Assembly: GCA_022508425.1 (NCBI GenBank)
Contig: JAFLVF010000002.1
Coordinates: 1-59,930, forward strand
Direction of reading: 5' to 3'
Length of the DNA stretch: 59,930 bases
DNA from: Clostridiales bacterium
GTDB lineage: Bacteria; Bacillota; Clostridia; Christensenellales; Pumilibacteraceae
Shown piece by piece: positions 25,912-34,857 of the stretch. Each line of letters opens with the position of its first letter. The first letter of the stretch is position 1. The notes below the pieces were generated by a model, which was given only the letters and a program-made list of their open reading frames with translations, had not been told where the DNA came from and searched no databases. Made by a program: the position numbers and the translations under genes.

Positions 25912-26958
25912 ATGACAAGACAAGTTAGGATAAAAAACATCGTCATCGGCGGCGGCAATAAGATTGCCGTTCAGTCGATGACCAATACCGATACTCTCGA
26001 TACGGAAGCTACAATCAAGCAGCTCGGTGCGCTTCAATCGGCCGGGTGCGATATAGCGCGCCTTGCCGTGTCGAGCGAGAGGGAAGTCGACGCATCGAAA
26101 GCGTATATCGGCAAGTTCGATATGCCGCTTGTTGCCGATATCCAGTTCGATTACAGGCTCGCCGTCAAGTGCTGTGAAATAGGCTTTGACAAAATTCGTT
26201 TCAATCCCGGCAACATAGGCGACGAGAGCAAGGTCAAAATTCTCGTGGACGCGGCAAAATCTCATAACGTGCCCATTCGCATAGGCGTAAATACAGGCTC
26301 GCTCGAGGACGAGTTCAAATCCATGCCGAAAAGCGACGCGCTTGTAAACAGCGCTATCAAGCATGTAAGGCTGCTTGAGAAGTTCGGTTTTTACGATACA
26401 GTCATTTCGGTCAAATCATCCGACGTCAAGACCATGGTCGACGCATATCGAAAGCTGTCCGACACCGTCGACTACCCGTTACATATCGGCGTGACGGAGA
26501 GCGGCGCGGACGAGCGCGGATTAGTGCGCTCGGCGATTGGTATAGGCGCGCTGTTGATGGACGGAATAGGCGACACATTGCGCGTATCGCTGTCCGGCGA
26601 TCCCGTAAAGGAAGTTGAGGCTGCGAAGCTGATTTTGCAAGAGAGCGGAGTCGACAAGAATTTCTGCGAAATAATCTCATGCCCGACATGCTCGCGCTGT
26701 AAGTACGATCTGAAATCGATTGTGGACGAGCTAAAGGCTAAGACGGCGCACGTCACGACTCCTGTCAAGATGGCAGTAATGGGCTGTGTGGTAAACGGCC
26801 CGGGCGAAGCGGCCGACGCAGACTTCGGCTGTGCGGGCGGCGGTGCCGGCAAGGCGGCGATCTTCGTACACGGCAAGGTCGTCAAGACGGTAGAGTATTC
26901 GCAAGTGTTGCCCGAGCTTCTCGCGCTTACCGAACAAAAGATAAAGGGCAGTTTGTAA
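25912..26958 (+). CDS. ispG: (E)-4-hydroxy-3-methylbut-2-enyl-diphosphate synthase
   Basis: A 348-residue iron-sulfur enzyme, the penultimate step of the MEP pathway. The N-terminal barrel has IGGGNKIAVQSMTNTDT and PLVADIQFDYRLAV. FNPGNIGDESKV and RIGVNTGSLEDEF follow. The C-terminal cluster-binding part has SCPTCSRCKYDL and MGCVVNGPGEAADADFGCAGG. Iron-sulfur assembly by iscS supports it. It has its own promoter and probably a leaderless mRNA. Confidence 0.95.
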   Translation: MTRQVRIKNIVIGGGNKIAVQSMTNTDTLDTEATIKQLGALQSAGCDIARLAVSSEREVDASKAYIGKFDMPLVADIQFDYRLAVKCCEIGFDKIRFNPGNIGDESKVKILVDAAKSHNVPIRIGVNTGSLEDEFKSMPKSDALVNSAIKHVRLLEKFGFYDTVISVKSSDVKTMVDAYRKLSDTVDYPLHIGVTESGADERGLVRSAIGIGALLMDGIGDTLRVSLSGDPVKEVEAAKLILQESGVDKNFCEIISCPTCSRCKYDLKSIVDELKAKTAHVTTPVKMAVMGCVVNGPGEAADADFGCAGGGAGKAAIFVHGKVVKTVEYSQVLPELLALTEQKIKGSL

Positions 26959-26963
26959 TAAGC

Positions 26964-28460
26964 ATGAATAAGATATATACGCAAATCAACGAGAAAACAG
27001 GCGGCAAATTTTCTCACGTTCGCTTTCCACACGTAGAGCTGGCGGACGGAAAAGTGACTGTGACGGTTGCCTGTGCCGCAGACAACATCGACGGCGTAAA
27101 ATCGTGCGCCGACGAGATAAAGAAGCTTATAAAGCAAATCTGCGCCTTTAACGCGCCTGTTTTTCTTGATTTTGCCGTAATCGAGCATACTCCGCGCGCA
27201 TTGCGCGACAATGTTGTAGCGTTTGTCGGCAAGTTCCCGTTTGCTTCGTCAATTGCCGACAAGATAACGGCGCCAAGCGGCACGAGCGTTAGGCTCGAAA
27301 TGCACAGGAGCATGTACGAGCTGGCGCAAGACGAATTTTTCGATAGGCTGGACGAGCATTTGAAGAATTGCTTCTTGTTGCCTATATCCGTCGAGACCGA
27401 GATTACCGAGTACACTCCGCCGCAGGAAAAGGCCGTCAAGAAAACGGTTAGATCTACGTACACTGTTTCCGACGTCGTGCCGCTGTCGTGCGACAATGCG
27501 GGCGTTTTTGCGCTCGAGGCAAAAGCCGCGGGCGCGGTCGACGGGTACGGAGAGAATATCACCGTTTGCGGCGTGCTCGTGATGGCAACCGAATTTATGA
27601 GCAAGGGCGGCGGCGCCAAAAGGTCGCGACCTTATGAGAAATTTTTGCTCTGCGACGGAGAGCAGATATTGCAGTGCAGATTTTTTCCGCACGGCGATTG
27701 TTTGATAGTGAAGGCAGACTTGCTCGGGAAAGTAGTCTGCGTCGTCGGCGACGCCCAAGTGGAGCGCGGGCGCGGCGGCGAGGTGTCGCTGACGGCAAAG
27801 GAAATCGCTACATGCTCTGCGCAGGGGATAGGGGAGCTCAAGCCGTTTGCGGCACCTAATGCTTATGCTACGGTATCGCCCAAGCCGTACGAAGAATATG
27901 TGCAGGCGAGCCTGTTCGGCGGGGAGGATGATATTCCGCAGTCGCTGAAATGCAGCTTTGTCGCATTCGACTTCGAGACGACAGGTCTGTCAATCGATTA
28001 CGACATGCCGACAGAGCTCGGCGCGGTAAAAATAGTCGACGGTGTGATAACCGAAACGTTCCACACAATGATAGACCCGTGCAGACCTATACCCGAGATC
28101 GTATCGCAAAAGACCGGTATCACCGACGATATGGTCAAGGGTCAGCCTCGCTTCGAGGACGTTTTGCCCGACTTTTTTAAGTTTTGCGAGGGTAGCGCTC
28201 TCATCGGACATAATATAGCGTTCGATTTTCCATTCCTCATCAAGCACGGCAATCGACACGGAATATCGTTTGCGAAAAAGCGCACGTTCGACACGCTCGG
28301 CATGGCGCCGCGTGCAATCCCCGGTATTGACACCCTTACTCTCGACAATGTGCTTGAAAATCTAGGGCTTACCAACGACAATGCCCACCGCGCATTGTCC
28401 GACGCTACTGCGACTGCCAAGGCCTTTATCGCGATGTCTAAACTTATCGCGAAACAGTAG
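26964..28460 (+). CDS. PolC-related protein: N-terminal and OB-like parts plus DEDDh exonuclease, no polymerase domain
   Basis: This 498-residue protein occupies the place of the replicative polymerase gene polC, between ispG and rimP. Residues about 1-160 resemble the PolC N-terminal domain. Residues about 200-290 look like an OB-fold (ENITVCGVLVMATEF, then LIVKADLLGKVVCVVGD). Residues about 328-495 are a complete 3'-5' exonuclease with all five DEDDh residues: Asp336, Glu338 (AFDFETTG), Asp421 (HNIAFDF), His475 and Asp480 (NAHRALSDA). PolC is normally about 1,400 residues with PHP, palm and finger domains after and around the exonuclease; none is present. The frame is clean and ends in a normal stop. 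It could be a stand-alone proofreading subunit or a separate nuclease. No clear ribosome site precedes the ATG. Confidence 0.8.
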   Translation: MNKIYTQINEKTGGKFSHVRFPHVELADGKVTVTVACAADNIDGVKSCADEIKKLIKQICAFNAPVFLDFAVIEHTPRALRDNVVAFVGKFPFASSIADKITAPSGTSVRLEMHRSMYELAQDEFFDRLDEHLKNCFLLPISVETEITEYTPPQEKAVKKTVRSTYTVSDVVPLSCDNAGVFALEAKAAGAVDGYGENITVCGVLVMATEFMSKGGGAKRSRPYEKFLLCDGEQILQCRFFPHGDCLIVKADLLGKVVCVVGDAQVERGRGGEVSLTAKEIATCSAQGIGELKPFAAPNAYATVSPKPYEEYVQASLFGGEDDIPQSLKCSFVAFDFETTGLSIDYDMPTELGAVKIVDGVITETFHTMIDPCRPIPEIVSQKTGITDDMVKGQPRFEDVLPDFFKFCEGSALIGHNIAFDFPFLIKHGNRHGISFAKKRTFDTLGMAPRAIPGIDTLTLDNVLENLGLTNDNAHRALSDATATAKAFIAMSKLIAKQ

Positions 28461-28514
28461 CTAAAAAAGACAAAAAGATTTACGGAAATTTTTCTCAAAA
28501 TATTTCAAAAGCGC

Positions 28515-28543
28515 TTGCAATTTGAAATATAAATTGTTATAAT
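28515..28543 (+). promoter_or_regulatory. Sigma-A promoter of the rimP-nusA-infB operon
   Basis: TTGCAA (28515-28520) and TATAAT (28538-28543) are separated by 17 bases. Transcription should start near 28550, giving a leader of about 74 bases. Confidence 0.8.
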
Positions 28544-28568
28544 AATTACAGTAGCATTAGTTTGAGTA

Positions 28569-28592
28569 TGAGAGTGGGTTCGCCCGCTCTCA
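28569..28592 (+). promoter_or_regulatory. Hairpin in the rimP leader
   Basis: A 10-bp stem, TGAGAGTGGG (28569-28578) with CCCGCTCTCA (28583-28592), is closed by a TTCG loop and contains one G.U pair. It lacks a T tract, so it is not a simple terminator. It lies 20 bases upstream of the GGAGG site. RimP-NusA leaders are structured in several bacteria; a regulatory role here is inferred. Confidence 0.55.
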
Positions 28593-28623
28593 ATTGCTGT
28601 TAGGGACTTTTCGGAGGATAAGT

Positions 28624-29097
28624 ATCAATAGCGTAATTGAAAAGGCTAAGCCTACTATATCGGCGGTGCTCGACGAGCTCGGTTACGAGCTTGTCGATTT
28701 GGAGTACAAAACTCTGTACGGCGACAAACACCTCATTGTATACATCGCACGCGAGGGCGGAATCAGCCTCGACGATTGCGAGAAGGTGTCTAACGCTTTG
28801 GATAAGCCGCTTGACTCGCTCGATCCGACGGGAAACAGTCCGTACTGCCTCGACGTTTCGTCGCCCGGACTCGACCGCCCGTTCAAGACCCGTCGCGACT
28901 ACGAGCGCAATTTCGGAGAGCAGGTGGAAATCAAGCTTTACGCGCCGCTCGATCCGACTAAATCTAAGGACAAACTCGTTGTCGGTACGCTCGTCGGTTA
29001 TGACGAAACGGGCGTTACGGTCGAAACCGACGGCGGGGAGCAAGTGATAGAGCACAACAAAATAGCTCTCGCTCGGCCGTATGTGGATTTTTCATAG
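28624..29097 (+). CDS. rimP: Ribosome maturation factor RimP (apparent ATC start)
   Basis: A 157-residue RimP needed for 30S subunit assembly. From residue 2 it reads NSVIEKAKPTISAVLDELGYELVD, the normal RimP N-terminus. The core LDVSSPGLDRPFKTRRDYERNFGE follows, then the C-terminal SH3-like part (about 90-157). GGAGG (28613-28617) is followed after 6 bases by ATC in the right frame. No ATG, GTG or TTG lies between the ribosome site and the conserved region. The only conventional start is a TTG at 28594, upstream of the Shine-Dalgarno site and lacking its own. I therefore prefer the ATC start, a rare codon known from infC and pcnB style regulation (AUU there). Confidence 0.85.
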   Translation: MNSVIEKAKPTISAVLDELGYELVDLEYKTLYGDKHLIVYIAREGGISLDDCEKVSNALDKPLDSLDPTGNSPYCLDVSSPGLDRPFKTRRDYERNFGEQVEIKLYAPLDPTKSKDKLVVGTLVGYDETGVTVETDGGEQVIEHNKIALARPYVDFS

Positions 29098-29175
29098 TTT
29101 GTTCATCAATAATGCGGTGCTTTACCGCGAATACAATAGTTTTTACCACTTATGACAGGAGGTCATGACAAAGAA

Positions 29176-30324
29176 ATGGCAAAGAAGAACACGACGATGG
29201 CGCTTCAAGCAGAGTTTTACGACGCGCTTTCCGATCTCGAAGCTGAAAAGGGTATCACCAAAGAGGTGTTTATCGACGCGCTCGAGGACGCGCTCGAGAG
29301 CGCGTACAAGAAGCAGTACGGCGTCGCTAAGCAGATCAAGATAATCCTTATGCCCGAAACTAAGACTTTCAATATTTACACTTGTCAGCGCGTTGTAGAG
29401 GCAGTGGAGGACAAAGAGACCGAAATCAGCCTCGAGGACGCTCGACTTATCGACAAAAAGTACAAGGTGGGTGACGACATTTACGGTGCTGTCGACGCCA
29501 ATGATTTCGGGCGCATCGTCGCGCAGATGGCCAAACAGATAGTTACGCAGAAGCTTCGCGCCGTCGAGAGCGAGAAAGCGTACAGCGAGCTGTCAGAGAA
29601 GGAAGAGGAGCTCGTCACGTGCGTTGTTCACCGTATCGACGGCAAGAACGTTTGCGTAGAAATACAAAAGCTGGAGGCGGTGCTTTATCCCAAAGATCAG
29701 TTGCCCGGCGACAAGTTCAAGGTGGGCGACAAAATCAAAGTTTTCGTCCGCGGAATCAAGGTCGGCTCGCGCGGTCCGCAGGTGCTTGTCACGCGTACTG
29801 CGCCCGGCTTTATCAAGAAGCTGTTCGAGCTCGAAGTGCCCGAGATTGCGAGTGGCGTTGTTACTATCAAAAATATAGTCCGCGAAGCAGGCTTGCGCAC
29901 GAAGATGGCTGTTTACGCCAACGATTCGAGCGTGGACGCCGTCGGTGCTTGCGTCGGTAACCGTGGCTCACGCGTCAACGGCATCATCTCGGAAGTCGGC
30001 GGCGAGAAGATAGACATTATCCCGTGGCATGAGGACCCGCTCGAATTCATAGCGCGCGCGCTTTTGCCCGCCAAGGTCGTTATGGTCGAGGCCAAAGAGG
30101 ACGAGCATTCGGCTAAGGTAGTCGTCATGGACGATCAGCTAAGTCTTGCAATCGGGCGCGAGGGCGTCAATGCGCGGCTTGCCGCCAAGCTGACAGGCTG
30201 GAAGATAGACATTAAGCCGTATTCGACAATGAAAAACGAGGTCAAAGCGGCAACCGAACGCGCCGAGCAAATGGGTAGCGACAATTTCGACGTTTTGGAA
30301 GAAGATTTAGGCGAATTAGACTGA
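29176..30324 (+). CDS. nusA: Transcription termination/antitermination factor NusA
   Basis: A 382-residue NusA that binds RNA polymerase and nascent RNA. The N-terminal polymerase-binding domain (DALSDLEAEKGITKEVFIDAL) is followed by an S1 domain (about 130-195) with DQLPGDKFKVGDKIKVFV. KH1 and KH2 come next, with VGACVGNRGSRVNGIISE, GEKIDIIPWHEDPLEFIARAL and LAIGREGVNARLAAKLTGWKIDI. AGGAGG lies 13 bases upstream of this ATG. An ATG at 29152 is upstream of that site and one at 29197 would also fit, so the start is uncertain by a few codons. Confidence 0.96.
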   Translation: MAKKNTTMALQAEFYDALSDLEAEKGITKEVFIDALEDALESAYKKQYGVAKQIKIILMPETKTFNIYTCQRVVEAVEDKETEISLEDARLIDKKYKVGDDIYGAVDANDFGRIVAQMAKQIVTQKLRAVESEKAYSELSEKEEELVTCVVHRIDGKNVCVEIQKLEAVLYPKDQLPGDKFKVGDKIKVFVRGIKVGSRGPQVLVTRTAPGFIKKLFELEVPEIASGVVTIKNIVREAGLRTKMAVYANDSSVDAVGACVGNRGSRVNGIISEVGGEKIDIIPWHEDPLEFIARALLPAKVVMVEAKEDEHSAKVVVMDDQLSLAIGREGVNARLAAKLTGWKIDIKPYSTMKNEVKAATERAEQMGSDNFDVLEEDLGELD

Positions 30325-30327
30325 TAG

Positions 30328-30600
30328 ATGAAACACATTCCGCAAAGAACATGCGTCGTTTGCCGCAAAACGCGCGACAAATACGATCTTATTCGATTGG
30401 TCAAGCACTCGGACGGCACGATTGTGTTAGACCTTGACGGGAAAGAGCAAGGCAGGGGCGCATATATATGTTCGGACGGAGATTGCGCGGATCGGGCTGT
30501 TAAGAAAAAATTGCTCAACCGTGCGTTCAAAGCCAATATCGGCAGTGAAGAGTACGACACACTCGAGAAAGCTTTTTCGGAGTTGAGGAGCGGTGAATAG
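30328..30600 (+). CDS. ylxR: YlxR (DUF448) family RNA-binding protein
   Basis: A 90-residue protein with the family start RTCVVCRKTRDKYDLIRLV and the loop GKEQGRGAYIC. It is conserved between nusA and infB in Firmicutes and proposed to bind RNA. Cysteine pairs (Cys9 and Cys12) are visible. It overlaps ylxQ by eight bases. Confidence 0.92.
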   Translation: MKHIPQRTCVVCRKTRDKYDLIRLVKHSDGTIVLDLDGKEQGRGAYICSDGDCADRAVKKKLLNRAFKANIGSEEYDTLEKAFSELRSGE

Positions 30601-30940
30601 TTTGGACAAAGATACTTCAACCGACAAGTTCGCCGCAATGGTCGGATTTGCAAAGCGCGCCGGCAAGATGATTTACGGCTACGACGAGCTAAAGCGCAAT
30701 CGCAAATGCAAGGTGCTCGCCGTCTCGAATATCGAGTGCGGAAACATTATGTCAAACATGAAAGCGTTGTCCGTCAGATACAATATCCCGCTCGTCGCGG
30801 TAGAAGATATGGCGGCGCTGGTAGGAAGCAACTGTAAAGCGTTCGGCATCACGGACGGCAATATGGCAAAGGCAATGATAGAATACTGCCGCGGCGGTAA
30901 AACGCCGAGGTACAAAGTGATAGCGGTAACGGAGGTATAG
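30593..30940 (+). CDS. ylxQ: L7Ae/YlxQ-type RNA-binding protein
   Basis: A 115-residue L7Ae-fold protein (FAAMVGFAKRAGKMIYGYDEL, KALSVRYNIPLVAVEDMAALVG) typical of the position between ylxR and infB. L7Ae proteins bind kink-turn RNA. The start is a GTG inside the end of ylxR, with GAGGAG 6 bases upstream. A later start is possible because the first dozen residues are not conserved. Confidence 0.88.
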   Translation: MNSLDKDTSTDKFAAMVGFAKRAGKMIYGYDELKRNRKCKVLAVSNIECGNIMSNMKALSVRYNIPLVAVEDMAALVGSNCKAFGITDGNMAKAMIEYCRGGKTPRYKVIAVTEV

Positions 30941-30945
30941 TAAAC

Positions 30946-33522
30946 TTGGAAAATACCGAAACCAATGTGAATAAGAACGAAGAGTCGTCCAATTTCAAGA
31001 AGCTTCACGCTCTTGTCGACGACGGCGCATTCTCGACGCTGTATAAGCGCGTCGAGGAGATACGTAAGCGCGCGGAAAAGCTGTACAACCATGAGCGTTC
31101 GCGCTATTTGGCTATGCGCGACGAGCGCCTTCGCGCGGAAGAAGCGGAGCGCCAAGAGCAGGAAATGCTTCGCCGTGCCGAGGAGCAACGTGCCGTAGCT
31201 GACAGCGCGCCCGTCGAGGCGCAGACTGTAGCCGACGTCGCCGATACCGTTGAATCGGTCGACAGCGGCGCGACGGCTGCCGAAGTTCCGACTGTCGAGA
31301 GTAACTCGGTGACGGAAAGCGGAGTTCAACAGGCTTCGGCTAATAACACTGCCGCACCCGAATCGGTGACGCGGACGGCCATTCCCAGCTATATAAGAGG
31401 CGTTGTCAAGCACACCGTGCGTCCGACCGAGACAAAACCGCGCCAGGATACTCGTCGCGACAAGCCCACAGGCGCCCGTCCCGCTTCGGGCAACGCTCAA
31501 CGCTCGTCGCAATCGGGCGGAATGTCGCGCGGTCCGATTATCGCGCCCAAGTTCGAGGTCCCTACGACATCGCGCAAGCGTGGCGAGCAAGCAAAGAAAC
31601 AGCAAAACGTCAAGTCCGACGACAAGCGGCAGATGAACAAGCGCATGCTTATTCGCAAAGGGTATATTCAAGAGAATATCAGCGAAGAGCGCATGGGCAC
31701 TCGCAAGCTCAAGAACAAGAAGGTCAATAAGGTACTGCCGTTTACTCCAATCAAGATAGAAAACGCGGTCATCACCACCGAAAATCTTACGGTCAAGATT
31801 TTGTCCGAGAAGATAGGCAAGACCGCGCAGGAGATAATCAAACAGCTCATGGAGCTTGGCATTATGACTACAATCAACTCGGTAGTCGATTTCCCGACCA
31901 TGCAGCTCGTCGCCGACGCGCTCGGCGTCAATATTGAGCTCAAGCTCGAAAAGACGAAAGAAGAGGAGCTTAAAGAGCTCCACGCAGAGCCCGATCCCGA
32001 GGATAGTCTCGTCAAGCGCCCGCCGATTGTCACCGTCATGGGTCACGTCGACCACGGCAAGACATCGCTCCTCGACGCTATCAGAAAGACCGCCGTTGCC
32101 AAAGGCGAAGCTGGCGGAATTACCCAGCATATCGGCGCGTACTCCGTAGACGTAAACAACGAGAAAATCACATTCCTCGACACGCCCGGACACGAGGCGT
32201 TTACCGAAATGCGTCGGCGCGGCGCCAACGTTACAGACGTTGCGGTGCTCATCGTCGCAGCGGACGACGGCGTCATGCCGCAGACGATAGAAGCTATCAA
32301 TCACGCAAAAGCGGCCGATGTTCCCATCGTTGTCGCGGCCAACAAGATAGACAAGGACGGGGCCAATCTCGACCGTATCAAACAACAACTCGCCGAGCAT
32401 GATTTGTTGTGCGAGGAATGGGGCGGCGACGTTCCCGTCATTCCCATTTCCGCCAAGCAGAATATCGGTATCGACAAACTGCTTGAAAACATCATTTTCC
32501 GCGCGGAAATGCTCGAGCTTCGCGCCAATCCCAACAGGGGTGCGCGCGGCTATGTCGTAGAAGCGCGCCTTGACAAGGGCAAGGGCCCTATCGCGACGGT
32601 CATTGTTCAAAACGGTACGCTCAAAGTCGGCGACTATATCGTTTCGGGCACAACTTACGGGCGTGTGCGCTCGCTCACCGACGACAAGGGCAAGAACATC
32701 AAGTCTGCGCCCCCGTCTATGCCCGTGGCGGTCAACGGTCTTGCGCAAGTTCCTGCGGCAGGCGACCTGCTCGTAACCGTCGAGAACGAGAAGATGGCGC
32801 GCCAGGTAATCGAAGAGCGCGCGGCGCGTGCCAAGAACGAAATGCTCTCCGACACTCCCACGGCCAATCTCGAGGACGCGTTCAAAAAGCTCACCGACGA
32901 GAAGACAAAGGATATCAAAGTGCTTATCAAGGCGGACGTTCAGGGCTCGAGCGAAGCAGTTGCAGACGCGATCGGCAAGCTTGCGCTCGAAGATATCCGC
33001 GTGACGGTTGTTCACAGTGGTGTGGGCGCTATAAGTCAATCCGACGTCATGATGGCGGAGGTCGCACACGCCGATATCATAGGCTTCAACGTCAAGCCGG
33101 ACAACGACGCAAAGCTTGCGGCGGAGCGAAACGGCATCAAGATCAAGCTGTACAACGTCATATACGAGGCTATCGACGACATTCAAGAGCAAATGCAAGA
33201 CATGCTTGCGCCCAAGTTTGTCGAGCGTAGCACGGGTAAAGCGATTGTCAGAACTACCTTCCGCGTCAGCGGCGTAGGTATTGTCGCGGGTAGCTATGTG
33301 CAGAGCGGCAAGATAGTTCGCGGCGGAAAAGCCAAGCTGTCGCGCGGCGGTAAGGTTATTTACGAGGGCGATATTACAGGCCTTAAGCGGTTCAAAGACG
33401 ACGCCAAGGAAGTTACTATCGGGCTTGAATGCGGTATCGCAATCGGCGACTTTACAGACTATTTGGAAGACGACGTAATCGAGTGCTTCGTCATGGAAAA
33501 GGAAACAAAGGACAACAAGTGA
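30946..33522 (+). CDS. infB: Translation initiation factor IF-2
   Basis: An 858-residue GTPase that brings fMet-tRNA to the 30S subunit. The N-terminal third (about 1-270) is charged and low in complexity, with long Glu/Arg/Ala runs, as usual for the family. G1 GHVDHGKTS is at about residues 366-374, G3 DTPGHEAF and G4 NKID follow, then domains II-IV through to [11 protein letters not shown]. The start is TTG with GGAGG 11 bases upstream. The stop overlaps the rbfA GTG start as GTGA. Confidence 0.97.
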   Translation: MENTETNVNKNEESSNFKKLHALVDDGAFSTLYKRVEEIRKRAEKLYNHERSRYLAMRDERLRAEEAERQEQEMLRRAEEQRAVADSAPVEAQTVADVADTVESVDSGATAAEVPTVESNSVTESGVQQASANNTAAPESVTRTAIPSYIRGVVKHTVRPTETKPRQDTRRDKPTGARPASGNAQRSSQSGGMSRGPIIAPKFEVPTTSRKRGEQAKKQQNVKSDDKRQMNKRMLIRKGYIQENISEERMGTRKLKNKKVNKVLPFTPIKIENAVITTENLTVKILSEKIGKTAQEIIKQLMELGIMTTINSVVDFPTMQLVADALGVNIELKLEKTKEEELKELHAEPDPEDSLVKRPPIVTVMGHVDHGKTSLLDAIRKTAVAKGEAGGITQHIGAYSVDVNNEKITFLDTPGHEAFTEMRRRGANVTDVAVLIVAADDGVMPQTIEAINHAKAADVPIVVAANKIDKDGANLDRIKQQLAEHDLLCEEWGGDVPVIPISAKQNIGIDKLLENIIFRAEMLELRANPNRGARGYVVEARLDKGKGPIATVIVQNGTLKVGDYIVSGTTYGRVRSLTDDKGKNIKSAPPSMPVAVNGLAQVPAAGDLLVTVENEKMARQVIEERAARAKNEMLSDTPTANLEDAFKKLTDEKTKDIKVLIKADVQGSSEAVADAIGKLALEDIRVTVVHSGVGAISQSDVMMAEVAHADIIGFNVKPDNDAKLAAERNGIKIKLYNVIYEAIDDIQEQMQDMLAPKFVERSTGKAIVRTTFRVSGVGIVAGSYVQSGKIVRGGKAKLSRGGKVIYEGDITGLKRFKDDAKEVTIGLECGIAIGDFTDYLEDDVIECFVMEKETKDNK

Positions 33523-33875
33523 GAGCGGAAAGTCACAGATCGGAGCGTGTGGCGAGCGTAATTAAGCGCGCGGTATCCGTCATAGTCGAATCGGAGATAT
33601 CCGACCCGCGCGTGTACGGCGTTACAGTCGCGGACGTTGCGGTCACGCGCGACTTGAAGTACGCGACGGTATTTGTGTACATCGACGGCGACAATACGGA
33701 CGTGTTGTCGGCGTTGAGCGGTACGGCGGGTTTTGTTAGACGTAAACTTTCCGAAATGCTCAGCGAGATGCGGTATATTCCGCAAATCAAATTCGAGCTT
33801 GACAAGACGCGGTCGTATTACGAGCGCATAGACAATGTAATCAAGAGGATTCACGAGGATGACGGCTCTAACTGA
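33519..33875 (+). CDS. rbfA: Ribosome-binding factor A
   Basis: A 118-residue cold-shock and 30S maturation factor with a KH-like fold. It reads RSERVASVIKRAVSVIVESEISDPRV near the N-terminus, VTRDLKYATVFVYIDGD, and IPQIKFELDKTRSYYERIDNVI. The frame is open further upstream, but the GTG overlapping the infB stop fits the family length. The end overlaps nrnA by 17 bases. Confidence 0.94.
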   Translation: MRAESHRSERVASVIKRAVSVIVESEISDPRVYGVTVADVAVTRDLKYATVFVYIDGDNTDVLSALSGTAGFVRRKLSEMLSEMRYIPQIKFELDKTRSYYERIDNVIKRIHEDDGSN

Positions 33876-34857
33876 CAACAACTCCGTCGATTGCGGTAAA
33901 ACTGATACGGACAAAATAATCGACGCAATCAACAGCGCCAAAACAGTGCTTGTTTGCGGACATGTTCGTCCCGACGGGGATTGCGTAAGCTCCGCGCTTG
34001 CCATGAAAGCGCTTTGCGAGAAGCTCGGAAAACAAGTGGACGCCGTGTGTGATTTGGACAACGACAAGCCGGACAACCTCTCGCATTTGCGCGGTTTCGA
34101 GCAATTCGGCACGGCTAGTTTAGAGTATTACGACTTGTTTATAGCGGTTGACTGCGCGACGGCAAAGCGGTTGGGCAGATTTAAGCAATATCTCGATGAC
34201 GCGGCGTTTTCCGTCAATATAGATCATCATCCGACCAACGAACGGTACGGAAAAATCAACCATATCGAGCCGGACGCGTCGAGCACTTGTGCCATTATTT
34301 TCGGATTGTTCGAACAAAGCGGGCTGATAGACAAGGATATCGCAACCGCACTGTATACGGGTCTTTCTACCGATACAGGGCATTTTATGCATTCCAATAC
34401 CGATTCCAAGGTGTTCGGCATAGCGGAGAAACTGACCGAATACGGGCTCGATGTCGGCTCAATCAATAACTCTTTGTATTGTTCAAAGAGCTATTCGCGC
34501 GTCAAGCTCACGGCGCGCGTGTTGGATAGTATCAAGCTTTATGGTGACGGCGAAATCGCGCTCATGACAATAACGCAAAAGGATCTCAAATCGTGCGGAT
34601 GTAAGTCCGACGACACGGAGGGCCTTATCGATTATGCCTCGAGTATTCGCGGCGTAAAGATTGCAATTGCGATATGCGAGCAGGTTGGCGGCGGACAGTT
34701 CCGCGTGTCGTTGCGTTCTAAATCTGCCGACGTCGCGGCCGTTGCGCAAACATTCGGCGGCGGCGGACACAAACTTGCGGCGGGTTGTATCATTTTCGGC
34801 GCCAAAGACTTCGTCGAAAAGAAGATTGTAGAGGCGGCGACCGCGGCGCTCAAATGA
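33859..34857 (+). CDS. nrnA: Bifunctional oligoribonuclease / pAp phosphatase NrnA (DHH family)
   Basis: A 332-residue DHH/DHHA1 phosphoesterase that degrades nanoRNAs and dephosphorylates pAp. It has VCGHVRPDGDCVSSALAM, the AVDCAT block, NIDHHPTNERYG, and GLSTDTGHFMHSNT. The C-terminal DHHA1 part ends in the signature FGGGGHKLAAG (about 301-311). Its place between rbfA and truB is common in Clostridia. It overlaps rbfA and, as ATGA, truB. Confidence 0.93.
   Translation: MTALTDNNSVDCGKTDTDKIIDAINSAKTVLVCGHVRPDGDCVSSALAMKALCEKLGKQVDAVCDLDNDKPDNLSHLRGFEQFGTASLEYYDLFIAVDCATAKRLGRFKQYLDDAAFSVNIDHHPTNERYGKINHIEPDASSTCAIIFGLFEQSGLIDKDIATALYTGLSTDTGHFMHSNTDSKVFGIAEKLTEYGLDVGSINNSLYCSKSYSRVKLTARVLDSIKLYGDGEIALMTITQKDLKSCGCKSDDTEGLIDYASSIRGVKIAIAICEQVGGGQFRVSLRSKSADVAAVAQTFGGGGHKLAAGCIIFGAKDFVEKKIVEAATAALK

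Noticed and set aside
24694-26364. Very long minus-strand open frame (556 codons)
   Set aside because: It is antisense to rseP and ispG, is Arg/His/Tyr-rich and has no recognisable domain; it is a shadow of biased codon use.
29114-29131. Small hairpin before nusA (GCGGT with ACCGC)
   Set aside because: Only about 5 bp, no T tract and no clear link to a regulatory site.
30679-33198. 839-codon minus-strand open frame
   Set aside because: It lies opposite infB, where codon bias removes antisense stops; no family likeness and no ribosome site were seen.
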